DNA of 64,000 nt from Polyangiaceae bacterium (GTDB taxonomy: Bacteria; Myxococcota_A; Polyangia; Polyangiales; Polyangiaceae): NCBI GenBank assembly GCA_020846005.1, contig JADLEQ010000003.1, positions 1 through 64,000 of the forward strand, given 5' to 3'. Made by a program: the position numbers and the translations under genes. Numbering within the stretch: position 1 is the stretch's first letter; every line of letters starts with the position of its first letter. Below, one piece after another: positions 47,897 through 56,046 of this stretch. Under the pieces are notes generated by a model. The model saw nothing but the letters and a program-made list of their open reading frames with translations. It was not told where the DNA came from and did no database searches.

Positions 47897-49492
47897 TCAC
47901 CAGGGGGTCATGGCGCGGCCCTCGATCCGGCGGCCGAAGAAGACCGCCGCGACCGTGAGCCCGATGTAGATGAGCAGCCCGGTGACCGCGAGGATTGCGC
48001 CCATGCCGAGCACGCCCAGCATGACGTTCGCACCCGAGCCGAAGCCGTAGGTGAACTGGGCGCCGGTCAGCTCGGAGTCCCAGTGGCGACGGGGCACGCC
48101 GTACGACCCGGCGAGCGACATCCCGAGCGAGACGATGGTGATGCCGATGCCGAACACCCAGGGCTGCGCCCGCGCCAGCCAGCGCAGCGGGAACTCGCGG
48201 CGGAAGATGAGCGGGACCACGTAGTAGGTGAGCGCCATGAAGGCGAGCGTCGTGCCGCCGACGACGGTCGCGTGGAAGTGCCCCGGGATACGCAGGGTGT
48301 TGTGGGCCAGGATGTTGATCTGCTGCGTGCCGAGCGTGACGCCGGTGATGCCGCCGATGAACCCGAAGATGAGCAGGCTGAGGAAGAACCCGGAGAACGC
48401 TGGGTTCTTCCACGGGGCCGCCGCCAACCAGCCGAAGAGCCCGCGGTCGTGGCCCTTCTTCCGCAGGGCGACCTCGACCGAAGCGGGCACCGTGAACCCG
48501 TGGATCATCGACGCCAGCACCGCGAGGTACATGCCGTAGCTGGTGTTCCAGATCTTCCACGACGCGCCGACGCCCGGGTCCACCAGGAGGTGGTGGGCCG
48601 ACGCGATGTTGATGAAGAGGATGTAGAGGACGAACGCCGCGCGGCACACGGCCTGGTTCAGCGGCTTCGCGCCCGTGGTGATCGTGGCCAGGAGATACCA
48701 GACGGCCACCATCGCGCACACGTTCACCTGCTGGGACTGATGCCCGAGCCCCCACCACACGAGGCGGTACCAGCCCGGGTCGACGGTAGCGACCAGGTCG
48801 AGCGACCAGAGCCAGGTCGGGATCATCACCACGGCGCCGTGGAGCAGCGTGACGACGGCGATGACGGCGGCGGCGATCGCGCCAAAGACGACGAGCGGCA
48901 CCGAGCCCGAGTAGGTGTGATCGCGCTTGGCGATGTACACGGTCCCGAAGAAGTTGCCGACGCCGATCAGCGTCCCCACCGCGACGAGGATGATCCCGAG
49001 GTAGAAGTTCGACGAAGCACGCAGGGGGACGTACGAGGTCATCATCACGTCGGCCTTGCCGCGCAAGATCTCGATGTCGACCAGCAGCGTGCCGGCGAGC
49101 ATCAACGCGAACGCTGCCCAGGCCAGCTTCCCGGAGAAGAGCCGGGAGTTCAGCAGGACGGTGCCGGCGAAGTAGAGGATCGCCACCTCCATGAACAGGA
49201 TCCAGAAGATCAGCATGTTCAGGCCGTGGAAGGTGACGAGCCGGTAGTACCAGACGGCGTCGAGCAGGTGCACCGCCGGCCACCGCGTGAGCGCGATGAG
49301 GAGCGCGGCGACGCCCCCGGCGAGCAGCGCCACCACGGCCACGACGGCGTTCAGCTGGATGAACTTCTCGGCCACCAGGCACACGGGCAGGCCCGTGGTG
49401 TCGCAGGTGCGGACGGCGCCGGCGTGGTTGCCGACGGGCGGAGCGGGCGGCAAGGCGCCCGCGAGGTCTTCGATCACGGCAGCGGTCGACAT
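47897..49492 (-). CDS. Heme-copper reductase subunit I, NO-reductase-like
   Basis: A 531-residue, about 12-helix protein. Metal ligands are visible: H89 (low-spin heme), H251 in GLGHQSQQVN (CuB), H300-H301 in ASAHHLLVDP (CuB), and H405 and H407 in GHFHATV (high-spin and low-spin hemes). The residue four after H251, Tyr in HPEVY/HPVVY oxidases and cross-linked to His, is Gln255; no other Tyr stands at a comparable place. In the established heme-copper families, loss of this Tyr with three CuB His kept occurs in the NO-reductase lineages such as sNOR, which derive from B-type oxidases. I infer NO reductase activity over O2 reduction. Subunit II is encoded 12 bases upstream. Confidence 0.82.
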   Translation of the reverse strand: MSTAAVIEDLAGALPPAPPVGNHAGAVRTCDTTGLPVCLVAEKFIQLNAVVAVVALLAGGVAALLIALTRWPAVHLLDAVWYYRLVTFHGLNMLIFWILFMEVAILYFAGTVLLNSRLFSGKLAWAAFALMLAGTLLVDIEILRGKADVMMTSYVPLRASSNFYLGIILVAVGTLIGVGNFFGTVYIAKRDHTYSGSVPLVVFGAIAAAVIAVVTLLHGAVVMIPTWLWSLDLVATVDPGWYRLVWWGLGHQSQQVNVCAMVAVWYLLATITTGAKPLNQAVCRAAFVLYILFINIASAHHLLVDPGVGASWKIWNTSYGMYLAVLASMIHGFTVPASVEVALRKKGHDRGLFGWLAAAPWKNPAFSGFFLSLLIFGFIGGITGVTLGTQQINILAHNTLRIPGHFHATVVGGTTLAFMALTYYVVPLIFRREFPLRWLARAQPWVFGIGITIVSLGMSLAGSYGVPRRHWDSELTGAQFTYGFGSGANVMLGVLGMGAILAVTGLLIYIGLTVAAVFFGRRIEGRAMTPW

Positions 49493-49504
49493 CTTCGTTC
49501 GCTC

Positions 49505-50029
49505 CTATTCGACGACGATCTTGCCGGTCATCAGGTGGTGACCGACGCCGCAGAACTCGTTGCAGAGGATGGTGTATTCGCCCTTCATCGTGGGCGTGAT
49601 GGTGAGGACGTGGTCGTACCCGGGCAGGACGTGGAAGTTCATGTTCATCGGCTGCAGCGAGAACCCGTGCTGGAGATCCGTCGACGAGACGTGGAGGCGG
49701 TACGTCTGCCCCGCCTTCAGCTTGAGCGCCGGGTACCAGGTCCACATCGAGCCGCGCAGGTAGGCGTCGCCGCCCGGGCTCGGCTCGACGAGCGGCATGC
49801 CGTTCACCTCGCCCACCTGGTTCGTCTTCACGAACTGGTCGACTCGCTTCGAGAACGCCTCGGGGGTCACCGTGTAGGACTCCCCGGTGCTGTTCTGCTT
49901 CCCCTTGAAGTGCCAGTACGGCATCATCAGGCTCATCACCAGGCACCACGCGAGCGCGAGCCCGATCCACGTGCGTTCGGCGCCCGTGGGCGCCTGGAAC
50001 CAGCCTTCTTCCGGGACGTGAATGCTCAT
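49505..50029 (-). CDS. CuA-containing subunit II
   Basis: A 174-residue protein with one N-terminal transmembrane helix (about 20-40) and a periplasmic cupredoxin domain. All CuA ligands are present: H121 in DLQHGF, C156, E158, C160, H164 and M167 in CNEFCGVGHHLM. This subunit accepts electrons from cytochrome c or another carrier and passes them to the hemes of subunit I. The segment VDQFVKTNQVGEVNGMPLVEP between helix and cupredoxin is not seen in standard oxidases. Small size suits B-type and CuA-NOR relatives. Confidence 0.88.
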   Translation of the reverse strand: MSIHVPEEGWFQAPTGAERTWIGLALAWCLVMSLMMPYWHFKGKQNSTGESYTVTPEAFSKRVDQFVKTNQVGEVNGMPLVEPSPGGDAYLRGSMWTWYPALKLKAGQTYRLHVSSTDLQHGFSLQPMNMNFHVLPGYDHVLTITPTMKGEYTILCNEFCGVGHHLMTGKIVVE

Positions 50030-50042
50030 GGGAGACGCTCCT

Positions 50043-50192
50043 TCAGGGCAGCGCGGCCGGGGGGAGGAGGGCGAGCTCGATCCAGCCCCAGGCCGTGTAG
50101 GAGATGAACGGGACGAGGATCCCCAGCGCCAGGAGGAGCCAGGGGTTGTCCATCAAGCGTTGGATCGGGTGTGTACCGGGACCGTGGGCCAT
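50043..50192 (-). CDS. Very small single-pass membrane protein
   Basis: A 49-residue protein preceded by GAGGTG six bases before its ATG. It has one transmembrane helix (WLLLALGILVPFISYTAWGW) with a short N-terminal amphipathic part (PIQRLMDNP). It overlaps the end of the upstream heme-copper paralogue gene by 40 bases and lies 13 bases before the subunit II gene. Position and form suggest a subunit-IIa-like component, as in ba3-type enzymes; this is an inference from context. Confidence 0.65.
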   Translation of the reverse strand: MAHGPGTHPIQRLMDNPWLLLALGILVPFISYTAWGWIELALLPPAALP

Positions 50193-51574
50193 GCTTCACC
50201 TCGTCGCGAGCCGTGGGGTGATCTGCGCCGCCACATCGCGCCGACGATCACCAGGAAGAGGACTCCCCCGGCGACCGCGACCAGGCCGCCGATCCCCATC
50301 ACCGTGAGGCCGAGCCACTCGACCGCGGTGCGGACGTGCTGCTCGTCTCCGTACGCCTTGCGCTGCATCCCCTGGCGGCCCGCCAGCGCGAACCCGAGGG
50401 CGAACACCGCCTGGCCGAAGCCGAGGAGCGCGGGCTGGAACCTCGCCACGCGCTCCAGGCGCCCGGCGAGGGGCGCGCTGCCGAGGTGCTCGAGGAGCGC
50501 GGGCGTGACGGCCATGAAGGCCACCGTCACCGCCCCGATCGACGCGTGGTAGTGCGCGGGCACGACGGTGTTCGGCCCGTGGATCGAGGCGCCCAGCGCG
50601 GCGCCGAGGACGGCGAGCGTGGCGCTCGCCCAGAAGCCGAGGGCGGCGGGCCGACGCGACGCGCCCGGCGTGCGCCAGAGCGCACGCGCCGAGAGCGCCA
50701 GGTGGGTGAACATCGCCGGCGCGATGGCGAATTGCATGAGGCGCGTGAAGCCGGCGTGATCACCGGCCAGGGCGAGCGGCGGCCCGGCGAGCGTCGGGGT
50801 GACGAGCAGGGCCGCGAGCGCGGCGGCCGCCCCGCGCGACATCGGCTCGCGCCCCGTCGCGCGGGTGACCAGCACCGTCCACGCCGCCATCATGGCCGCC
50901 ACGCTGGCGAACTGGAGGACGTGGCCGCCGCCCCACATCACCTGCTCCCAGCGTGTCTCGGGGGCGAGGCCGGGGGTCACCGACCCCGCCGAGGCCGCGA
51001 ACGTCACGAGCGCGACCAGCACGGCGAGCGCCGACGCGCGCACGCAGACGAGCGCTGACGGCGGCAGCCACGCGCCGGGGGCGCTCGTCTCCGTCCGGGG
51101 CAGGAGCTTGGGGTCGAGGAAGGTGGTCGCGAGCGCCAGCCCGAGCAGCGCGAGCCCGCCCACGAAGACCGGGTGATCGACGACCGGGATGTAGTTGGCG
51201 AGCACCGGGCGCGCGTCGCGGGCGAACGCAGAGACGACCAGCAGCGCGGCCCCCGCGCCGGCCGCATACGCGGCGTGGCGGCTCGGCGCCGTCGAGCGCA
51301 CGCGCGCCGGGACGAGCGCGAAGAGCGCGGCCACGAACGCGTAGAACCAGACGACCAGCGCGAGGTCCACGTGCACGACCAGGCAGCGCTTGAAGAAGCC
51401 GGCGTCCGGGACGAGCGGGGCGAAGGTCGGCACCCGCGCGACGACCAGCAGCAGGGCGAGCAGCCCGGCGCCGGACAGGCTCGCGAACGCGACGGCGAGC
51501 CACTCGCGTGCCCGCCCGCGATCGTGGGCGTCCTCGCGCGGGACGGGCGCGGGCTCCGCGGCGGGGTGCGACAT
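50153..51574 (-). CDS. Heme-copper-oxidase-like protein lacking CuB ligands
   Basis: A 473-residue, about 12-helix protein that aligns by pattern with subunit I. Low-spin heme His (H68 in CLVVHVDLALVVW), helix-VI His (H218 in MWGGGHVLQF) and the helix-X pair (H341, H343 in VVPAHYHAS) are kept. The CuB pair on helix VII, HH in the neighbour gene (ASAHHLLVDP), is replaced by PP (P265-P266 in LAGPPLALAG). It should therefore bind hemes but no CuB, so it is probably an electron-transfer or NO/quinol-binding partner and not a second active enzyme. First gene after the intergenic gap behind the anti-sigma gene. ATG 51574 used; a GTG precedes it by one codon. Confidence 0.8.
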   Translation of the reverse strand: MSHPAAEPAPVPREDAHDRGRAREWLAVAFASLSGAGLLALLLVVARVPTFAPLVPDAGFFKRCLVVHVDLALVVWFYAFVAALFALVPARVRSTAPSRHAAYAAGAGAALLVVSAFARDARPVLANYIPVVDHPVFVGGLALLGLALATTFLDPKLLPRTETSAPGAWLPPSALVCVRASALAVLVALVTFAASAGSVTPGLAPETRWEQVMWGGGHVLQFASVAAMMAAWTVLVTRATGREPMSRGAAAALAALLVTPTLAGPPLALAGDHAGFTRLMQFAIAPAMFTHLALSARALWRTPGASRRPAALGFWASATLAVLGAALGASIHGPNTVVPAHYHASIGAVTVAFMAVTPALLEHLGSAPLAGRLERVARFQPALLGFGQAVFALGFALAGRQGMQRKAYGDEQHVRTAVEWLGLTVMGIGGLVAVAGGVLFLVIVGAMWRRRSPHGSRRGEAWPTVPVHTRSNA

Positions 51575-51639
51575 CACGCCGCACCTTGGGCTCCATGGCG
51601 CGCGCGTGTCGACCGCGCGGCCGCGGCGCGCTGATGGAT

Positions 51640-51654
51640 GTCAGCCGAGCTGAC
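51640..51654. promoter_or_regulatory. Operator-like dyad upstream of reductase operon
   Basis: GTCAGC-CGA-GCTGAC, perfect six-base arms, lies 66 bases before the first reductase gene (start 51574) and 77 bases past the anti-sigma stop. It is the only obvious dyad in the gap and could bind a regulator such as an NO or redox sensor. No -35/-10 pair is convincing here. Confidence 0.4.
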
Positions 51655-51731
51655 CTGAGCGCGCGAAGGGTGCGCGCTCGCGGCGGATGGGCGCAAGACG
51701 TGCGCGACTCGCCGCCCGGCGCCGCGCCCGC

Positions 51732-52631
51732 TCAGTACACGGAGGCGACGACGAGCTCCGCGCTCTCGCGGTCCCCGAGGTCGGTCGCCACTGCATACCC
51801 TACCCCCCGTTGCTCAACGGCGGCGACGGAGTAGCCGCGCCTCGCCCCGACGTACACCGGCAGGTTGCGGACCACGCGGGGCTCGAGCATCACGCGCAGC
51901 GGCAGGCGCGAGGCGTCGTAGACGTAGACGGTGACCCGGTGATTGCCGAGCCGGTAGCGGAGCGAGGCGGCGCGTCGCGCGCGTGACACCGCGGCGCTGG
52001 TCGCCTGCGCGCCCCCGAACGGCGCGGCCGCGCCCGCCATCGGGACGAGGCTCCCGCCCTCCCAGCGCGCGCCGTACTGAGTCAGCGCGGGCGCGCGGAC
52101 GGGCACGCCGACCTCTGGCTCGAAGCGGTCCACGTCCGCCGGCTCGAGGACCTCGGGAGCGGTCGCTGGCGACTCGACGTGGTAGTTGACGAGCTCGTCG
52201 AGCAACCCCTCGAGGGGCGCGGTGCCGAGCGTGCTCGCGAGCGACGACTCCGGGCCCGGGCTCGCGACCGGGGAGCGGCTGGCGTCCCCGCTCGCCGCCG
52301 CCCAGACGAACGTCCCCGCGGCTGCGGCGACGACCATCGCGGTCTGCCGCCAGGAGAGGCGGGAGTCGCGAGCGACCTCGCGCTCCCGGCGCTCCTCTCG
52401 GACGCGCTCGGCGGAGAGGGCCGCCGCGAGCCGCTCCTCGAACCCGGCGCCCGGCTCAGCCGCCCGCGCCACGCGCTGCACGCTCAGGCGGAGCGCTTGG
52501 TCGAAGCGCGCGCGCTCACGACACGCCTCGCACGTCGCGAGGTGCTGCTCCACCTCCAGCACCTTGTCGCACGGCAGCTCGCCGTCGACCAAGACCTCGA
52601 CCCACGGCGCGAGCTGCCTACACGCGCTCAA
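51732..52631 (-). CDS. Zinc-finger anti-sigma factor (ZAS-type)
   Basis: A 299-residue membrane protein. Residues about 1-45 form a zf-HC2 domain with H-x3-C-x2-C (EQHLATCEACRERA), as in RsrA/ChrR-type anti-sigma factors that bind their sigma factor and let it go when the cysteines are oxidised or the signal arrives. A transmembrane helix (about 95-112) leads to a periplasmic C-terminal domain (about 115-299), partly a beta-rich domain with a SLRYRLGNHRVTVYVYDAS segment. The TTG start overlaps the sigma-factor stop (TTGA), so the two are made together. Confidence 0.88.
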   Translation of the reverse strand: MSACRQLAPWVEVLVDGELPCDKVLEVEQHLATCEACRERARFDQALRLSVQRVARAAEPGAGFEERLAAALSAERVREERREREVARDSRLSWRQTAMVVAAAAGTFVWAAASGDASRSPVASPGPESSLASTLGTAPLEGLLDELVNYHVESPATAPEVLEPADVDRFEPEVGVPVRAPALTQYGARWEGGSLVPMAGAAAPFGGAQATSAAVSRARRAASLRYRLGNHRVTVYVYDASRLPLRVMLEPRVVRNLPVYVGARRGYSVAAVEQRGVGYAVATDLGDRESAELVVASVY

Positions 52632-53296
52632 GCGCCACCTCCGCGGCGCCGGAAGCGCTCGAGCGGCACCACCTCGGCGCCGGACGGCGGGGCGGGCTCG
52701 GCCGCCACGATCCCGATCGCGCGCGCCTGCTCCCGGAGTCGCTCCTTCAGCAGGCGGCGCCCGCGGTGCAGGCGCGACATGACGGTCCCGACGGGGCAGC
52801 CCATGATCTCAGCGATCTCCTTGTACGACATCTCCTCCACGTCTGCGAGGACCACCGCCATGCGGAAATCTTCCGGCAGCTCGTCGAGCGCGGCGGCGAC
52901 CTCGCGCTCGAACCGGGGCCGGAGGGCGAGGGACTCCGGATCGCGCATCGACCGCAGGGTCTCCGCGCCGATCCAGCCGTCCGTGAGGGTCGCGGAGTCC
53001 GGGCCCTCGAGCAGGCGGCGCTCCCGCCCGCCCCGGTGGTAGCGGTGAATGAAGGTGTTGGTCAGGATGCGGAGCAGCCAGCTCCGCATGTGGGTGCCCG
53101 CCTCGAACCGGTCGCGGGCTCTGAAGGCCTTGACGAGGGTGTCCTGGACGAGGTCCTCCGCCTCCGCGGGGTTGCGTGTCATCCGCACGGCGACCGCGTA
53201 GAGCGGCCGGCCGTGGCGCATGAGCTCGCGCTCGAAGTCGGTCGGCTGGGACAAGGGGCTCAGGGAAGCGTGGGGCCGACGCGGCCCGCTCGCCAC
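52628..53296 (-). CDS. ECF RNA polymerase sigma factor
   Basis: A 222-residue RpoE/SigH-like sigma factor. Region 2 contains MTRNPAEAEDLVQDTLVKAFRARDRFEAGTHMRSWLLRILTNTFI (recognisable DLVQD-TLVKAF and LRILTNT), and region 4 has LPEDFRMAVVLADVEEMSYKEIAEIMGCPVGTVMSRLHRGRRLLKE, the -35-recognition HTH. It is co-transcribed with its anti-sigma gene. Targets may include the reductase operon next door, but no ECF-type promoter was identified. GTG at 53296 chosen since region 1.1-like sequence is absent. Confidence 0.93.
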   Translation of the reverse strand: MASGPRRPHASLSPLSQPTDFERELMRHGRPLYAVAVRMTRNPAEAEDLVQDTLVKAFRARDRFEAGTHMRSWLLRILTNTFIHRYHRGGRERRLLEGPDSATLTDGWIGAETLRSMRDPESLALRPRFEREVAAALDELPEDFRMAVVLADVEEMSYKEIAEIMGCPVGTVMSRLHRGRRLLKERLREQARAIGIVAAEPAPPSGAEVVPLERFRRRGGGA

Positions 53297-53315
53297 AACC
53301 CACGCCCTCGCCGGA

Positions 53316-53963
53316 CTATTCCCGCGGCCGCTCGCGCTCCGCGAGGCGCCGCTCGAGCTCGTCCAGCCGGGCGGCCATCCGCTCGAGCTGCGCCTGCAGC
53401 TCGCGGATCGTCGAGAACGTCGGCAGGATCGCCCGGACCCGCTCGTCCACCCCGTGCTGCCACTGCTCGAGCGTGGCGCGGAGGCTCTTCTGCGGTGGGT
53501 CCTTCGAGTCGGTCACGTCGGGCTCCTCGGTCATGGGCGGGGGGGCTGCTACCGCCGCCGCGGGCTCCGGCGCCGCGGGCTCCGGCACCGCGGGCCCGGC
53601 GACCTCGGCGGCCTCGGCGGCCTCGCGGGGCATGAGCCGGCCGATGGGGCCCTCACGGAGCTGGGTGAGGAGCTTCTCGCCGCGGTGCCGGATGAGCGCC
53701 TTCAGCGTCGGGAGCGGGATCCCGCGAGGCTTCGCCTTGAGCTCCTCCGAGATGATGAGCGCGAGCGTGACGTCGGTCTTGTCTTCCTTCGTCGCGTTGT
53801 CGATGATCTCGACCTCCTCCCCGGAGCGCACCATCTCGGCGATCTGGAGGAGCGTGACGTACCGGCTGTCTCGCGTGTCGTAGAGCTTGCGGTTCGAGTA
53901 GCGCTTGATGACCCGCCGCTCCGCCGAGCCCGGCGGGCTGGATTCCGAGTGCTGCGTCGTCAT
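53316..53963 (-). CDS. phaR: PhaR-like polyhydroxyalkanoate synthesis regulator
   Basis: A 215-residue protein. The N-terminal domain (about 17-75: VIKRYSNRKLYDTRDSRYVTL, then IAEMVRSGEEVEIIDNATKED) is the PHA/PHB-accumulation regulator DNA-binding domain; PhaR represses phasin genes and senses polyhydroxyalkanoate granules. After it comes a long Pro/Ala/Glu-rich linker (about 120-150) and a C-terminal coiled coil (about 180-215). No phasin or PHA synthase gene is in the window. It is separated from the sigma-factor gene by 19 bases on the same strand, so it may belong to that transcript. Confidence 0.85.
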   Translation of the reverse strand: MTTQHSESSPPGSAERRVIKRYSNRKLYDTRDSRYVTLLQIAEMVRSGEEVEIIDNATKEDKTDVTLALIISEELKAKPRGIPLPTLKALIRHRGEKLLTQLREGPIGRLMPREAAEAAEVAGPAVPEPAAPEPAAAVAAPPPMTEEPDVTDSKDPPQKSLRATLEQWQHGVDERVRAILPTFSTIRELQAQLERMAARLDELERRLAERERPRE

Positions 53964-54135
53964 CGGGGCCCGGCTCTCGGTTCGATCGTCCCAGGTTTGC
54001 TGCGCAGCGTCAACCGCGCGACCTCGGCGTCACGATGAATTCTCACCGGCCGGCGCCCGGCGCGCTGTCTCACGCCCGCCCATCCGCCGCCGCCGAATTT
54101 TCGCACTTCCGGGCGAGGCCAGGTATCCGCCGGGC

Positions 54136-55953
54136 ATGAGCCCGCCGTGCCGCTCGTGGCGTCCGGCCTGGATCGCGCTCGCGCTCCCGGTGGCCGCTTG
54201 CGGTCGCGGCGGCGCGCCCCCCGAGCTCATCGCCGTCGCGGACGTCTCCCCCGGCGTCGTCCAGGCCGGGGACCGGCTCGAGGTCGCCGGGACCGGCTTC
54301 GCCGAGGGCCGCGTGGCGCGGGTCGTAGCCCGCGGCAGCGTCCATCGGCCGGGCCAGCCGCCCGTCCGTCGCGAGGTCGTGCTCGGCGAGGCGACGGCCC
54401 GAGGCGCGCGGGTCGTGGTGCCCGTGAGCGAGCAGCTCGTGGCGGAGCTGCTCGACCCGGCTCCCTCGGTCACCCACGGAACGTTCCGCGGAGATCTGGA
54501 GGTCGCCTTCCTCGCGCGGTCGACCGCCGCGCCGGCGGTGGCCGGGACGCTCCGTGGCGTCACCCTGGACCTCGAGCGGCCGTCCGCCGCCGAGGCCGCC
54601 CAGGCGGCGGAGCGGGCGGGACCGCTCCTCGCGTTCTATGGCGTCGAGCTCGGCCCAGCCCCGGACGGCCGCCCGGCGCTCGTGACCGCGCTGGTCCACG
54701 CGGGTCGGGCGGAGCGGGCCGGGCTGCTCGCGGGCGACGTGATCGAGTCCGTCGGTGGGGTGACGTTCCGCGCCGCGGACGACCTCGAGCCGCCCCCCGC
54801 CGCCACCGCAGAGGTCGTCGTGACGCGAGGGCCCGCGCGCCGGCCCGTCACGCGCGTCGTCGACGTGAGCGGGTACCACCCCCTCGACCTCGCGGCGATC
54901 GCGCGCGGCGCCGTCCCGGCGCTGCTCGCCGCGCTGCTCGTCCTCGGGCTCGCGAGGCCTCCGTCGCGCCGGCTTGAGGCGCTCGCCAACGTGATCGCGC
55001 TCCGCGGTCGCGCCTCCGCGGCCGAGCCCGCGGAGGCGATGCTCGCGGTGGTCGTGCGTCGGCTCGCGGTGCTGGCCAGCGCGGCGTCGCTCGGGGCGCT
55101 CGCGTACGGCGCCTCGATCGTGGCGGCCGACCTCGACGTGCTCCTGCTCTCGGTCAGCGGCCTGACGGCCATCGCCGTCGCCGGGGTGATCGTCGGCGGG
55201 GGGCGTGTCGCCCGCGGGTGGTCGCTCGGGGCGGGGCTCCGCGCCGGGGCGGTCGCGCTCGCGCTGGCGCTCCCGCTCGCGACCACGGTCGCGTCGATGG
55301 CGCTCTCCGCGGGGAGCGCGCGGGTGAGCGATCTCGTGCGGGCGCAGGGCGCCTGGCCGTGGCAGTGGGCGATCGCCCTGCCGCACGTCGCGCTGCCGTT
55401 CGCGCTCGCGGCCGTCGCGGCGCTGGTCCGCTTCGGGCCGCCCCCGTCGGCCCTTCCGGAAGCGGATCTCGTCGACCCGCGGGCGCCGCGCGGGGGCGCG
55501 CTGCCGAGCGTGGCTGCGGCGGCCGACGCGGCCCTCCCGCTAGCGACCGCCTGCGTGGGCGCGCTGCTCGTCCTCGGCGGGTGGCAGCTCCCTGGCGTGA
55601 CGGATCCCGATCGCGCCGGCAGCGGGCTGCTGCGGGTCGCGGGCGCGCTCGTCGTCCTCGCGAAGGGCGGCGTCCTGCTCGTCGGCCTTGCCGCGGCGCG
55701 GAGGATCGCGCCCCGGGTCGCGCCCGCCGAGCTGCTGCGCGCCGTCTGGCTCGCGCTCGCGGCCGTCCTGGTGGTGGGGATCGGGGGCGGGTACGCCTGG
55801 GCCGAGCTGTCGCGGGTGCCGGTCGCTCGCCAGGTCGTCGCGCTGGCGGGCGCCCTGGCCGTCTTGCTCGTCGCCGTGCTGACCGGGCGGCTGGCGGCCC
55901 GCGCCGTGGCCCACGCGCGCTCCCGCGACGCCCACGTGAACCCCTGGCTGTGA
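54136..55953 (+). CDS. Lipoprotein IPT-PDZ fused to NuoH-like membrane domain
   Basis: A 605-residue protein. The N-terminus carries a lipobox (PVAACGRG). Residues about 30-150 form a beta-sandwich (IPT-like: DVSPGVVQAGDRLEVAGTGFA), about 165-250 a PDZ domain (AERAGLLAGDVIESVGGVTF), and about 265-605 eight or nine hydrophobic helices. The last third (ALVVLAKGGVLLVGLAAARRIAPRVAPAELLRAVWLALAAVLV) resembles the end of complex I subunit NuoH/Nad1, where WxRxTxPR leads to a final helix. Charges on the quinone-binding loops are sparse. Immediately followed by NuoL- and NuoM-like genes. TATCCG lies six bases before the ATG. Function unknown; presumed membrane redox or ion-transfer unit with periplasmic sensors. 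Confidence 0.65.
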   Translation: MSPPCRSWRPAWIALALPVAACGRGGAPPELIAVADVSPGVVQAGDRLEVAGTGFAEGRVARVVARGSVHRPGQPPVRREVVLGEATARGARVVVPVSEQLVAELLDPAPSVTHGTFRGDLEVAFLARSTAAPAVAGTLRGVTLDLERPSAAEAAQAAERAGPLLAFYGVELGPAPDGRPALVTALVHAGRAERAGLLAGDVIESVGGVTFRAADDLEPPPAATAEVVVTRGPARRPVTRVVDVSGYHPLDLAAIARGAVPALLAALLVLGLARPPSRRLEALANVIALRGRASAAEPAEAMLAVVVRRLAVLASAASLGALAYGASIVAADLDVLLLSVSGLTAIAVAGVIVGGGRVARGWSLGAGLRAGAVALALALPLATTVASMALSAGSARVSDLVRAQGAWPWQWAIALPHVALPFALAAVAALVRFGPPPSALPEADLVDPRAPRGGALPSVAAAADAALPLATACVGALLVLGGWQLPGVTDPDRAGSGLLRVAGALVVLAKGGVLLVGLAAARRIAPRVAPAELLRAVWLALAAVLVVGIGGGYAWAELSRVPVARQVVALAGALAVLLVAVLTGRLAARAVAHARSRDAHVNPWL

Positions 55954-56046
55954 GCGCGCCGCTCGGCCCTTGCGGCGGCGCGCCGCGCGCGCCCGCCCGC
56001 CGAGGCGCGTTGACGGGCCCGTCGAACCGCGTCATGGCGCCGCCTC

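Noticed and set aside
47897-49492. Plain cytochrome c oxidase
   Set aside because: The active-site tyrosine is missing (Gln255), so O2 reduction in the usual way is unlikely.
46499-50107. 1202-codon open frame opposite the reductase genes
   Set aside because: Composition is His/Arg/Asp/Glu-rich low complexity, a mirror of membrane-protein codons on the other strand. No domain is recognisable.
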